Source: Geobacter sp. (GTDB lineage Bacteria; Desulfobacterota; Desulfuromonadia; Geobacterales; DSM-12255). Taken from it: a DNA stretch of 33,226 bases. Under the pieces are notes generated by a model. The model saw only the letters and a program-made list of their open reading frames with translations, searched no databases and was not told the DNA's origin. This document shows, piece by piece, positions 17,506 to 26,553 of the stretch (the first letter of the stretch is position 1; the number at the start of each line of letters is the position of its first letter). Position numbers and translations under genes: made by a program. The DNA lies in contig JACRPV010000075.1 of NCBI GenBank assembly GCA_016223015.1, positions 1 through 33,226 of the forward strand, in the 5' to 3' direction.

Positions 17506-17913
17506 TCAGTGCTTGCCCGGTGCCAGTTTCACGCCGCGCCGCTCCCAGTAGATGTATGCCTCAAGGGCGTACATCCTGGGGTCGTCAAGGGCCAGAGGAA
17601 CGCCTTCCAGGGGGTTCTGGATGCACCAGTTGATCATCTCCCGCAGCCCAACCACCTTGCCGAGCTGTTTCTGGAACTTGGGGTAAGTTTCCGGGTGGTT
17701 GTTCGAGGCGTGGGGATGGCACATGTCGCAGGAGACGGAGTTCTTGCCGAGGGCGCTGTGGAAAAGCTTTTCCCCCTCCTTTGCCACGGTCTGGAAGGCG
17801 GCATCCCATTTTTTCAGATCTTCCTTGGTAAATTCATCGGCACGGGCCGGCGAGATGACCAGAGCGATTGCCGCAACCACTACGGCCGCTACACTGCAAA
17901 CTATTTTCAGCAT
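17506..17913 (-). CDS. Mono-heme c-type cytochrome, exported
   Basis: MLKIVCSVAAVVVAAIALVISPARADEF signal; single CDMCH heme motif; conserved-looking LREMINWCIQNPLEGVPLALDDPRMYALEAYIYWERRG tail. RBS AAGGAGG. Confidence 0.85.
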   Translation of the reverse strand: MLKIVCSVAAVVVAAIALVISPARADEFTKEDLKKWDAAFQTVAKEGEKLFHSALGKNSVSCDMCHPHASNNHPETYPKFQKQLGKVVGLREMINWCIQNPLEGVPLALDDPRMYALEAYIYWERRGVKLAPGKH

Positions 17914-17938
17914 GGGCGTCCTCCTTGCCGGTATGGGG

Positions 17939-19012
17939 TCAGTAGTGTTCCTGCGAGGGTATCCGCATTTTCGGGTCCTGGTACTTGGTATCGGCCGGAT
18001 TTCCCTTGGGGTTATTCTCGACGGTGCGGGGCGAATTCTCCCAGAGTTCATAATGGTGCACCACTTTGGGGCCGGCAGCCAGGTCGATCTTGCCCCAGCC
18101 CGTTCCGTCCCGTTCCTTGAAGGGGTCGGCCCGGTTCATGAACACCGTCATGTCGGGAACCTTGTTCTTCAACTGGGAGTAGCTCACCGGGTAGGGCCAT
18201 GGCCAGGCCGTGGCCATGAAGGCGTTGAACGAGATGTTGCCGATCCGGTTGTAGAGCACCTGGTGCACATGTCCATGCAGCACCTGCACCTTCTTGAACG
18301 GCTTGAGCAGGGCCTGGACCTTTTCAGCGTCGTCGGTCCAGAAGTTCCACTCCTTGAAGACCTTGTAGAGCGGGGAATGGGAGAGCACCACCAACGGCGT
18401 ATCCTTCTTGACCTTGGCAAGGTCCCCTTTCAGCCAGGCAATCTGTTCGTCCTTCACCATGAAAGGTGAGCCCTCTGGGTTGTCGAGGCGCGCCATCTGC
18501 CGCATCCGCTCTTCAGGTGTCGGCCAGCGCTTGTGGGTCCAGTCGTCATGGGTGAGGATGCTGTTCAGGACCACGAAGTGGACACCCTTGTGGTCGAAGC
18601 TGTAATAGAGGGGGCTGACCTTTTCCTGCCAGTATTTGCCCAGGTCAAGGTAGTAGTCATGTTCGCCGATCACCCACGTCACCGGCACGGTAAGATCCTT
18701 CATCATCGCCAGGCCGTGGTCGATCTCGGCCTTTTTGCCGAGCTGTGCCAGGTCGCCGCCGAAGATCACGAAATCCGGCTGCGGGTCCATGAAATTGACC
18801 TCCAGCACCGCCTTCTGCAACCCTCTGTCGAAGTTGCGCACGAACTGGGTGTCGTTGATCTGGGTGATGTGGGAGTCGGAGATGTAGGCAAAGGTAAACG
18901 ACTCATTCCCCTTGCCGAAGGCGATTTCCACGAGCCCCACGGGAAGGGCCGCACTGGCGGCAAGGACCCCGGCCCCTTTCAGAAATGTCCTGCGATTGAT
19001 TCCGTTCGTCAT
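17939..19012 (-). CDS. Tat-exported metallophosphoesterase
   Basis: Twin-arginine signal NRRTFLKGAGVLAASAALPVG; calcineurin-like motifs ISDSHI, FGGDLAQLG, GEHDYY, LSHSPLY, HGHVHQ. Confidence 0.9.
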   Translation of the reverse strand: MTNGINRRTFLKGAGVLAASAALPVGLVEIAFGKGNESFTFAYISDSHITQINDTQFVRNFDRGLQKAVLEVNFMDPQPDFVIFGGDLAQLGKKAEIDHGLAMMKDLTVPVTWVIGEHDYYLDLGKYWQEKVSPLYYSFDHKGVHFVVLNSILTHDDWTHKRWPTPEERMRQMARLDNPEGSPFMVKDEQIAWLKGDLAKVKKDTPLVVLSHSPLYKVFKEWNFWTDDAEKVQALLKPFKKVQVLHGHVHQVLYNRIGNISFNAFMATAWPWPYPVSYSQLKNKVPDMTVFMNRADPFKERDGTGWGKIDLAAGPKVVHHYELWENSPRTVENNPKGNPADTKYQDPKMRIPSQEHY

Positions 19013-19091
19013 ATGTCACTCCTTTCCGGCATTACTCAAGTACACGCTCAGGTTTGCTGACAGGCTGCATCGGTGCACCGCCACCGTGTCG

Positions 19092-20207
19092 TTACTTTAC
19101 GGGCGCGCTGGTAGGTGCCTGACGGGCAAATTGCGGGCTGGTCATGGATTTCAAGAGTTCAACCAGATCTGATTTTTCCTGGGGAGTCAGGTTGAGTGGA
19201 CGGATGCCGCTGTCCAGGAGCGGATTCTTCTCGCCCCCCTTGTCGTACAGCTCGATGACCTCTTCGAGGGTCTTGATGCTGCCGTCGTGCATGTACGGGG
19301 CGGTTACCGTCAGGTTCCGCAGTGTCGGCGTCTTGAATGCGCCGATATCGGTGGGGCGCAGGGTTACGGCAAAACGTCCCAGCTCCGAGGCCTCAAAGCT
19401 GGTGAGGACGCTCTCGTCGATGTTTTTCCCTGCCTGCTTGGCCTTGCGAAAGGCGTTGGCCACCGGCATGAAAGTCTTCTCGATCCGGTTGAAGCCGACC
19501 CCCAGGTTATGGAACTTGTTGTCGGTAAAGATCGCATCGGTCTGGCCGATGACGTGACAGTCCTGGCAGCGCGCCTTGGTCCGGTAGGTATCCAGGCCGC
19601 GGATGGCTGCCGGCGACAGGGCGGTCTTGTCGCCGCCGTACAGGTAGCGGTCAAAGGGGGAGTCCCCGGCTACCACGGTACGCTCGAAAGAGGCGATGGC
19701 CTTCACCACATGATCGATGGTGATCTCCTGCGGGGAGACATTGAACGCCTTTTTGAACTCTGCGGGATAGGCGGGATCTTCGCGGACGATGGCGATAATG
19801 GGGTCGTGACTCTTCAGGCCGTGTTCGATGGGATTCAGGAAGGGGTCCTTGGCCTGCTCCTCCAGGGTGGCCCGTCGCCCGTCCCAGAACTGGCTGGTGT
19901 AGTAAGCGGCATTGATGACCGTCGGTGAGTTGCGGGTCCCTTTCTGCTTGCGGATCCCTTCTGCCACGGGGAGATGGTCGTTGAACCCCTTGGTTTCATC
20001 GTGGCAGTTGGAGCAGCTTATGGTGCCGTCGCCGCTGAAACGCTTGTCTTCGTAGAGCCGTTTGCCCAGGGCGATCTTCTCCGCTGTCTGCGGGTTATCG
20101 GCCGGCACCGGCACCGGCGGAAGCCCCAGGGGGGTCGTTCCCGCCCAGAGCGGCACGGCCCACGACAGGAGAGCTGCAACGCCGATGCTTCGCATCGTTA
20201 CTTTCAT
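19092..20207 (-). CDS. Di-heme cytochrome c peroxidase (CcpA/MacA-like)
   Basis: Signal peptide; LGKRLYEDKRFSGDGTISCSNCHDETKGF; RNSPTVINAAYYTSQFWDGR; ARCQDCHVIG; FKTPTLRNLTVTAPYMHDGSIKTLEEVIELY. RBS CGGAGG. Confidence 0.95.
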   Translation of the reverse strand: MKVTMRSIGVAALLSWAVPLWAGTTPLGLPPVPVPADNPQTAEKIALGKRLYEDKRFSGDGTISCSNCHDETKGFNDHLPVAEGIRKQKGTRNSPTVINAAYYTSQFWDGRRATLEEQAKDPFLNPIEHGLKSHDPIIAIVREDPAYPAEFKKAFNVSPQEITIDHVVKAIASFERTVVAGDSPFDRYLYGGDKTALSPAAIRGLDTYRTKARCQDCHVIGQTDAIFTDNKFHNLGVGFNRIEKTFMPVANAFRKAKQAGKNIDESVLTSFEASELGRFAVTLRPTDIGAFKTPTLRNLTVTAPYMHDGSIKTLEEVIELYDKGGEKNPLLDSGIRPLNLTPQEKSDLVELLKSMTSPQFARQAPTSAPVK

Positions 20208-20258
20208 GGTCTCACCTCCGTTTCCATCGAAAAAGGTCAATACAACCAACAATTCAAA

Positions 20259-20273
20259 TACATTATGAATGTA
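20259..20273. promoter_or_regulatory. Inverted repeat, candidate operator upstream of the cytochrome c peroxidase gene
   Basis: TACATT-ATG-AATGTA, perfect 6-bp arms, about 52-66 nt upstream of the ATG at 20207. Confidence 0.4.
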
Positions 20274-20338
20274 CTGTATGGGAGTCGTTTTGCAAGCGGC
20301 AGAGAGGATATAACCTCACTGACTGAATACTGCATCGG

Positions 20339-20366
20339 TTGACAAGCTGTTCGGGGGGATTATAAG
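20339..20366 (+). promoter_or_regulatory. Sigma70-type promoter for ald
   Basis: TTGACA - 16 nt - TATAAG, 31 nt upstream of the ald ATG. Confidence 0.7.
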
Positions 20367-20396
20367 GGTACGTAGTACGCCGGAAAGGGGGCAGAG

Positions 20397-21479
20397 ATGA
20401 TCATCGGCATTCCCAGGGAGATAAAACGCGAAGAATACCGGGTCGCCGTGACGCCGGGAGGGACGACCGAGCTGGTTGGCGCCGGGCATACGGTGTTGCT
20501 GGAGGAACGGGCCGGGGAAGGGAGCGGTTTCAGCGACGAAGAGTATCGCCGCCAGGGGGCCCTGGTCCTTTCCCGCGATGAGCTGTTCCGGGAGGCAGAG
20601 CTGATCGTCAAGGTCAAGGAGCCGCTGCCGGCCGAATTCCAGCTGTTCCGCCAGGGGCAGGCCCTCTTTACCTACCTCCATCTCGCGCCGAACCGGGAGC
20701 TGACCGCCTTTCTCTGCGAGCAGAGGGTGACCGCGCTGGCGTACGAAACCCTGGAGCATGGAGGAGGGCTGCCGCTCCTGGCCCCCATGAGCGAGATCGC
20801 CGGACGGATGGCGCCGCTGGCCGGTGCCTGGTCTCTGCAGCGGATCAACGGCGGCGCCGGACTGCTGCCGACCGGTGCCGTTGGGGTGAAGCCTGCCAGG
20901 GCGGTCATTCTCGGGGCGGGGATGGTGGGGTATAACGCGGCACGGGTGGCTGCCGGGCTCGGCATGGAGGTCACGGTGCTCAATCGGGGCGTGGAACGGC
21001 TGCAGCGGATCGACGAACTGTTCTGCGGCCGGGTTGCCACCCTTGCCCTCTCCGGCGCTCACATCCGCGAGGAGATCCGCACCGCCGATCTGGTGGTCGG
21101 GGCGGTTCTGGTCCCCGGCGGCCGGACGCCGGTGCTGATTATGCGGGAGATGCTTGCGACCATGAAGCAGGGAGCGGTGATCGTGGACGTGGCAGTGGAT
21201 CAGGGGGGGTGCTGCGAAACCACCCGGCCGACCAGCCACGACCGGCCGGTCTACGAGGTAGACGGCATCATCCATTACTGCGTGGCCAACATGCCCGGCG
21301 CCTACCCGCGCACCTCGACCCTCGCCCTCACCAATGCCACCCTCCCCTACGTGAAGCTCCTGGCAGACCGGGGGATCGAGCAGTCCATCGCCTCCAGCCC
21401 GGCGCTCTCCAGTGCCGTCAACATCCGGGACGGCCGGATCGTCCACCCGATGCTGGCTACTGCATCTGCAGGGCAATAG
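20397..21479 (+). CDS. ald: Alanine dehydrogenase
   Basis: MIIGIPREIKREEYRVAVTPGG; VKVKEPLPAEF; LFTYLHLAP; MSEIAGRMA; AVILGAGMVGYNAARVAAGLG; VDVAVDQGGCCETTRPTSHDRPVYEVDGIIHYCVANMPGAYPRTST. Confidence 0.95.
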   Translation: MIIGIPREIKREEYRVAVTPGGTTELVGAGHTVLLEERAGEGSGFSDEEYRRQGALVLSRDELFREAELIVKVKEPLPAEFQLFRQGQALFTYLHLAPNRELTAFLCEQRVTALAYETLEHGGGLPLLAPMSEIAGRMAPLAGAWSLQRINGGAGLLPTGAVGVKPARAVILGAGMVGYNAARVAAGLGMEVTVLNRGVERLQRIDELFCGRVATLALSGAHIREEIRTADLVVGAVLVPGGRTPVLIMREMLATMKQGAVIVDVAVDQGGCCETTRPTSHDRPVYEVDGIIHYCVANMPGAYPRTSTLALTNATLPYVKLLADRGIEQSIASSPALSSAVNIRDGRIVHPMLATASAGQ

Positions 21480-21485
21480 TCGCTG

Positions 21486-21522
21486 CCTTGAAAATCCTCC
21501 ACGTCAAGGAGGATTTTCAAGG
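21486..21522. terminator. Bidirectional terminator between convergent ald and uvrA
   Basis: CCTTGAAAATCCTCC-ACGTCAA-GGAGGATTTTCAAGG, perfect 15-bp stem, 7-nt loop. Confidence 0.8.
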
Positions 21523-21526
21523 TAAA

Positions 21527-24200
21527 TCACAGCAGCTTCCGCAGGAACTGGCCGGTGTAGGAGCGGGTCACCCGCGCCACCTGCTCCGGCGTGCCGCAGG
21601 CCACTATCTCCCCTCCCCGGTCTCCCCCTTCGGGGCCGAGGTCGATGATCCAGTCGGCGGTCTTGATCACGTCCAGGTTGTGTTCGATGATGACGATGGT
21701 GTTCCCCCCCTCCACCAGCTTCTGCAGCACGGCCCGACAGGGTGGTGGCCGACTGGCCGAGCTTGATGTAGCCGAGCCCCACCTCTTCCAGGGTCTTCAG
21801 CTTGTTCCTGATCTTGGGGATGTTCTCCATGAACTGCAGCCCCTGGGAGACGGTCATGTCCAGGACCTCGGCGATGGTCTTCCCCTTGTAGCGCACCTCC
21901 AGGGTCTCGCGGTTGTAGCGCGCCCCCTTGCAGACCTCGCACTGGACATAGACGTCGGGCAGGAAGTGCATCTCGATCTTGATTATGCCGTCGCCGCTGC
22001 AGGCCTCGCACCTCCCCCCCTTGACGTTGAAGGAGTAGCGCCCCGGCTTGTAGCCCCGCACCTTTGATTCGGGGAGCTGGGCAAACAGGTCGCGGACGTC
22101 GCTGAACAGCCCGGTGTAGGTGGCCGGGTTGGAACGGGGGGTTCGGCCGATGGGGGACTGGTCGATGTTGATGACCTTGTCCAGCATCTCCAGCCCCTGG
22201 ATCTCCCTGATCTGGCCGGCCCGCTCCTTGCTCTTGTAGAGCCGCTGGGAAAGGACCTTGTGCAGGGTATCGATCACCAGGGTCGATTTGCCCGAGCCGG
22301 AAACGCCGGTGACGCAGGTCATGATCCCCAGCGGCACGTCGACGGTCACCCGCTTCAGGTTGTTTTCGCTGGCCCCGATCAGCCGGAGGTACTTGTCTGA
22401 GCTGCGGCGGCTGGGGGGGACGGCGATGGTCAGGTCGCCGGAGAGGTATCTGCCGGTGAGCGATACGGGGTTCCGCATGATCTCCGCCGGGGTCCCCTCG
22501 GCCACCACTCTGCCGCCGTGGATGCCGGCGCCCGGCCCCATGTCGATGACATGGTCGGCCTCCATGATGGTCTCCTCGTCGTGCTCCACCACCAGCACCG
22601 TGTTCCCGATGTCGCGCAGATGCTTGAGCGTGGCGAGCAGGCGGGCGTTGTCCCGCTGGTGCAGCCCTATGGACGGCTCGTCCAGGATGTAGAGGACCCC
22701 CACCAGGCTCGACCCGATCTGGGTGGCAAGCCTGATCCGCTGCCCTTCGCCGCCGGAGAGGGTGCCGGCGGTCCGGTCGAGGGAGAGGTAGTCGAGCCCC
22801 ACGTTGACCAGAAAGTTGAGCCGTTCGCGGATCTCCTTGAGGATGCGGCGGGCGATCTCCGCCTCCTTGGCCGAGAGCGAAAGGCTGGCGAAAAAGTCGA
22901 GGCAGTCACGGATGGAAAGGGCTGTCACCTCGCGGATATTCTGCCCCCCTACCCTGACGAAGAGCGATTCCTTCTTCAGCCGCGCCCCTTCGCAGCTCGG
23001 GCAGGGCATCACGTTCATGTACTTTTCCAACTCCTCCCGCACATGCTCGGATTCGCTCTCCCGGTAGCGGCGCTCCAGGTTGTTCAGCACCCCCTCGAAC
23101 TCCTTCAGGTAGGTGTGGCGCCGCCCGCCGTCCTCCTCCCACCAGAACTCGATCTTTTTCCCTTTGGAGCCCCGGAGGATCACCTCGCGCACCTCGGGGT
23201 GAAGATCTTTGAAAGGGGTGCGGATATCGAACCCGTACGCCTTGGCCAGTGCCTCCAGGGTCAGGTGGTACCAGCCGGAGAGCCGCTTTTCCCAAGGGGC
23301 TATGGCCCCCTCGCGGATGGAGAGCTCAGGGTTTGGCACCACCAGGTCGGCGTCGAAGTACATCCGGGTCCCCAGGCCGGTACAGTCGGGGCAGGCGCCG
23401 TAGGGGTTGTTGAAGGAGAACATCCGCGGCGTCATCTCCGGGTAGGAGATGCCGCAGTCGATGCAGGCGAGCGCCTCGGAAAAGAGGGTGGTCTCGCCGT
23501 CGATGATCTGGACCTTGGCCACCCCTTCGGCATGGTTGAGGGCGGTCTCGAAGGAGTCGGCCAGCCGCCGCTCGATTCCCGGCTTGACGATGAGCCGGTC
23601 CACCACGATGTCGATATCGTGCTTCTTGTTCTTGTCCAGGACGATCTCGTCGGCCAGCTCATGGGGGGTGCCGTCGATGACGACCCTGACGAAGCCGTCC
23701 TTTCGCAGCTGGTTCAGCTCCTTCTTGTATTCCCCCTTGCGCCCGCGGACCATGGGGGAGAGGAGGTTCAGCTTGGTCCCCTCGGGGAGCGACATGACCT
23801 GGTCCACCATCTGGGAGACGGTCTGGGAGGTGATTGCCTTGCCACACTGGTAGCAATGGGGGGTGCCGATCCGGGCGAAGAGGAGGCGGAGGTAGTCGTA
23901 GATCTCGGTAACCGTGCCGACGGTGGAGCGGGGGTTCTTGCTGGTGGTCTTCTGCTCGATGGAGATGGCGGGTGAGAGCCCCTCGATGGACTCCACATCC
24001 GGCTTTTCCATCTGTTCCAGGAACTGCCGGGCATAGGCCGAGAGCGACTCCACGTAGCGGCGCTGCCCTTCGGCATAGATGGTGTCGAAAGCCAGGGTTG
24101 ACTTGCCGGAACCGGAGATGCCGGTGATGACCACCAGCCGGTCGCGGGGGATCTCCACGTCGATGCATTTCAGGTTGTGTTCGCAGGCGCCCGTTTTCAC
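21527..24200 (-). pseudogene. uvrA: Excinuclease ABC subunit A, disrupted by internal deletion plus frameshift near 21731-21736 (second lesion suspected at the 5' end)
   Basis: Full UvrA-like sequence ([55 protein letters not shown]...; [38 protein letters not shown]...; [13 protein letters not shown]...) up to [10 protein letters not shown]. It resumes one frame away as [39 protein letters not shown]...FLRKLL*. NBD2 signature remainder and Walker B are missing. Confidence 0.9.
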
Positions 24201-24232
24201 TCATGAAAGGACAAAAAAGGCGTTACCTGATG

Positions 24233-25492
24233 CTATGGCAGGGTAAAGTAGATCGTCGCTCCTTTATCCGGTTCCCCTTCGGCCCAGACCCGCCCGCCAT
24301 GGCGTTCGATGATCCGTTGCACGGTTGCCAGCCCGATGCCGGTCCCCTCGAAGTCGTTTGCGCTATGAAGCCGATTAAAGGCACTGAACAACAGATGGGC
24401 CTGGTTCATGTCGAATCCCGCGCCATTGTCCCGAACGAAAAAGCACCGCTCGCCCCCAGCTTCTGACACGCCGAGCTCGATGGTCGCCTTTTCCCTTTTG
24501 CCGGAATACTTCCATGCATTCCCCAGCAGGTTTTCCAGAACTGCCCTGAGCAGCACCGGGTCACCACTGGCGGTAAGCCCCGGTGCAACGGAGAACTGGA
24601 CCGAACGCTGCGGTTCGCCGGTTCGCAGTTCCGCCGCTATCAGCTCGGCAATGGCGCTCAGGTTGACCTCCGTTGATGCGATCTCTTTGCCGATCAAGCG
24701 GGAAAACTTGAGCAGGGCACTGATCAGCTGGTTCATCCTGAGCACGGACTTGTAGATGTCCTCGATGAACCCCTTGGCATCGTCCGGTAGTTTTGTATCG
24801 TACATTTCCAGCAGGACCTGGCAGTAGCCGCTGATATTGGTCAATGGGGAGCGCAGATCGTGGGATACGGTGTAGTTGAATGCCTCAAGCTCTTTGTTGG
24901 CGACCTCGAGCCGGTCGTTCAGCATCTTCAGGTTGTCCCTGGCCGTGAGCAATTCGGCGTTTTTATGGATGGCGGTTTCGTAGGTGGAGAGCAGGAGATC
25001 GAGAATCTGCCGCATGTCCGCGGTGATTCGGTAGTGCCGGCCGTCGAAGTCGATGCCGATCCCGGCTTCCGTCGTTCCCTCCCGGCATTGCGAACGGTTC
25101 GCGAGCAGGTACCGAATCCGGGAGAGCAGGTTGTCTTCCTGGTACGGCTTGGAGATAAAGGCATCGGCACCGCATTCAAGACCCTTGATCACGTCATGGG
25201 GGTCCGAAAGGGAGGTGAGGAGAATCACCGGGAGCTCCCGCTCATCGCATTCGGCCTTTATCAGGCGGCAGAGTTCGTAGCCGTCCATCCCCGGCATGAT
25301 GATGTCGCTGATGGCAAGGGCCGGGTGCAGCGTTGGCAGAAGCGCCAGGGCCTTCGGACCGTTGCCGGCAACGACAACGTGGTAGCCCTGCTTTTCCAGG
25401 ATATACCGCAGGTGTTCGGCCTGCGTCGGGCTGTCCTCGATGACGAGGATCGTCTCGCCTGCGCGGTTCCGGTCGTTGTTGGCGTTCGTCAT
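24233..25492 (-). CDS. REC-histidine kinase hybrid (output position of chemosensory operon)
   Basis: [28 protein letters not shown]...[20 protein letters not shown]...[28 protein letters not shown]-box [20 protein letters not shown]-box [45 protein letters not shown]-type overlap with cheB. Confidence 0.9.
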   Translation of the reverse strand: MTNANNDRNRAGETILVIEDSPTQAEHLRYILEKQGYHVVVAGNGPKALALLPTLHPALAISDIIMPGMDGYELCRLIKAECDERELPVILLTSLSDPHDVIKGLECGADAFISKPYQEDNLLSRIRYLLANRSQCREGTTEAGIGIDFDGRHYRITADMRQILDLLLSTYETAIHKNAELLTARDNLKMLNDRLEVANKELEAFNYTVSHDLRSPLTNISGYCQVLLEMYDTKLPDDAKGFIEDIYKSVLRMNQLISALLKFSRLIGKEIASTEVNLSAIAELIAAELRTGEPQRSVQFSVAPGLTASGDPVLLRAVLENLLGNAWKYSGKREKATIELGVSEAGGERCFFVRDNGAGFDMNQAHLLFSAFNRLHSANDFEGTGIGLATVQRIIERHGGRVWAEGEPDKGATIYFTLP

Positions 25493-26541
25493 GCTGTTTT
25501 CTCCATGATCAATCGCTTGAGAAGGTCAATAATCCCTGCGGGTGGCAGGATGTGGCTGGCTGCCTTCAGTTTCAGTGCTTCACCCGGCATGCCGTAGATG
25601 ACGGAACTTTCCTGGTCCTGGATGATCGTGACGGCGCCCAGTTCCCGCATGACGCGCAGTTCCCAGGCGCCGTCGTTTCCCATCCCGGTGAGAAGCACGC
25701 CGATCGCTTCCTTGTCGTAGACCATGGCAACGGAACGGAAGAGCGCGGAGACGGACGGGCAGAGTCCGTTGACAGGGGTGACATTGCGCAGGTTGGCCCG
25801 GTTACCCGCCGTCACTTCGAGATGACAGCCGTCCGGGGCGACATAGGCATGGCCGGGTTGCAGAAGCTCGCCGTGGCTGGCCAGGCGGACCGGCAGACGT
25901 GAGGTGAGGTTGAGCCACTCCACGAAACCCGCGACAAAACCGGGGGCCATATGCTGGACAATGAGCAGCGGCACCGGGAACCCGTGGGGAAGCCCGGCCA
26001 GGATGGTCTGGATCACGAGCGGCCCCCCGGCTGAGGCGCCGATGGCAACGGCACGGATCTTGGCCGGGATTGGGGCCGTCACGGGCAAGTCCGGCGCGGG
26101 TCTTGTCAGTTCACGACTGAACAGGGACCAGCGGCGCACCACCTTCACCTCTGCCATCAGTTTTACCGTCAGGACAAAATTCTTGACCTCTGCGGCGTGT
26201 TCCGTGTAACCCGGACCGGCGGGACGAGCGACGGCAGCCACTGCCCCGGCCTGCAGGGCGTGGAATGTGGTTGCAACCTCCTCCGCATCCAGGCTGGCGC
26301 TGACGATGACGATCGGCGTCGGGAACGTCTCCATCAGCCGCCGGGTGGCGACGAGGCCATTCATCCGCGGCAGGTGGACATCCATGGTTATGACGTCGGG
26401 ACGGAGCTGTGCCACGGCCTCCAGTGCCTCTTCCCCGTCTCCGGCACTGCCGACGACCTCGATGCCGGGATCGGCGGTAAGTATTTCCTGCAGAAAAAGA
26501 CGGACGCTCGCCGAATCATCGACGATCAGGACTTTGATCAT
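25489..26541 (-). CDS. cheB: Chemotaxis response regulator protein-glutamate methylesterase CheB (WspF-like)
   Basis: REC VLIVDDSASVRLFLQEIL...VITMDVHLPRMNGL; catalytic IGASAGGP, VQHMAPGF, GVLLTGMGNDGA. Confidence 0.94.
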   Translation of the reverse strand: MIKVLIVDDSASVRLFLQEILTADPGIEVVGSAGDGEEALEAVAQLRPDVITMDVHLPRMNGLVATRRLMETFPTPIVIVSASLDAEEVATTFHALQAGAVAAVARPAGPGYTEHAAEVKNFVLTVKLMAEVKVVRRWSLFSRELTRPAPDLPVTAPIPAKIRAVAIGASAGGPLVIQTILAGLPHGFPVPLLIVQHMAPGFVAGFVEWLNLTSRLPVRLASHGELLQPGHAYVAPDGCHLEVTAGNRANLRNVTPVNGLCPSVSALFRSVAMVYDKEAIGVLLTGMGNDGAWELRVMRELGAVTIIQDQESSVIYGMPGEALKLKAASHILPPAGIIDLLKRLIMEKTA

Positions 26542-26553
26542 GGACTCCTACCT

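Noticed and set aside
22518-23975. 485-aa plus-strand ORF opposite uvrA
   Set aside because: Antisense to strongly conserved UvrA motifs; composition typical of a shadow ORF.
25900-26300. CheB receiver Lys to Arg (VARPAGP) as evidence of an inactive receiver
   Set aside because: The phospho-acceptor Asp and the S/H/D methylesterase triad are intact; a Lys/Arg variation alone is too weak to claim inactivity.
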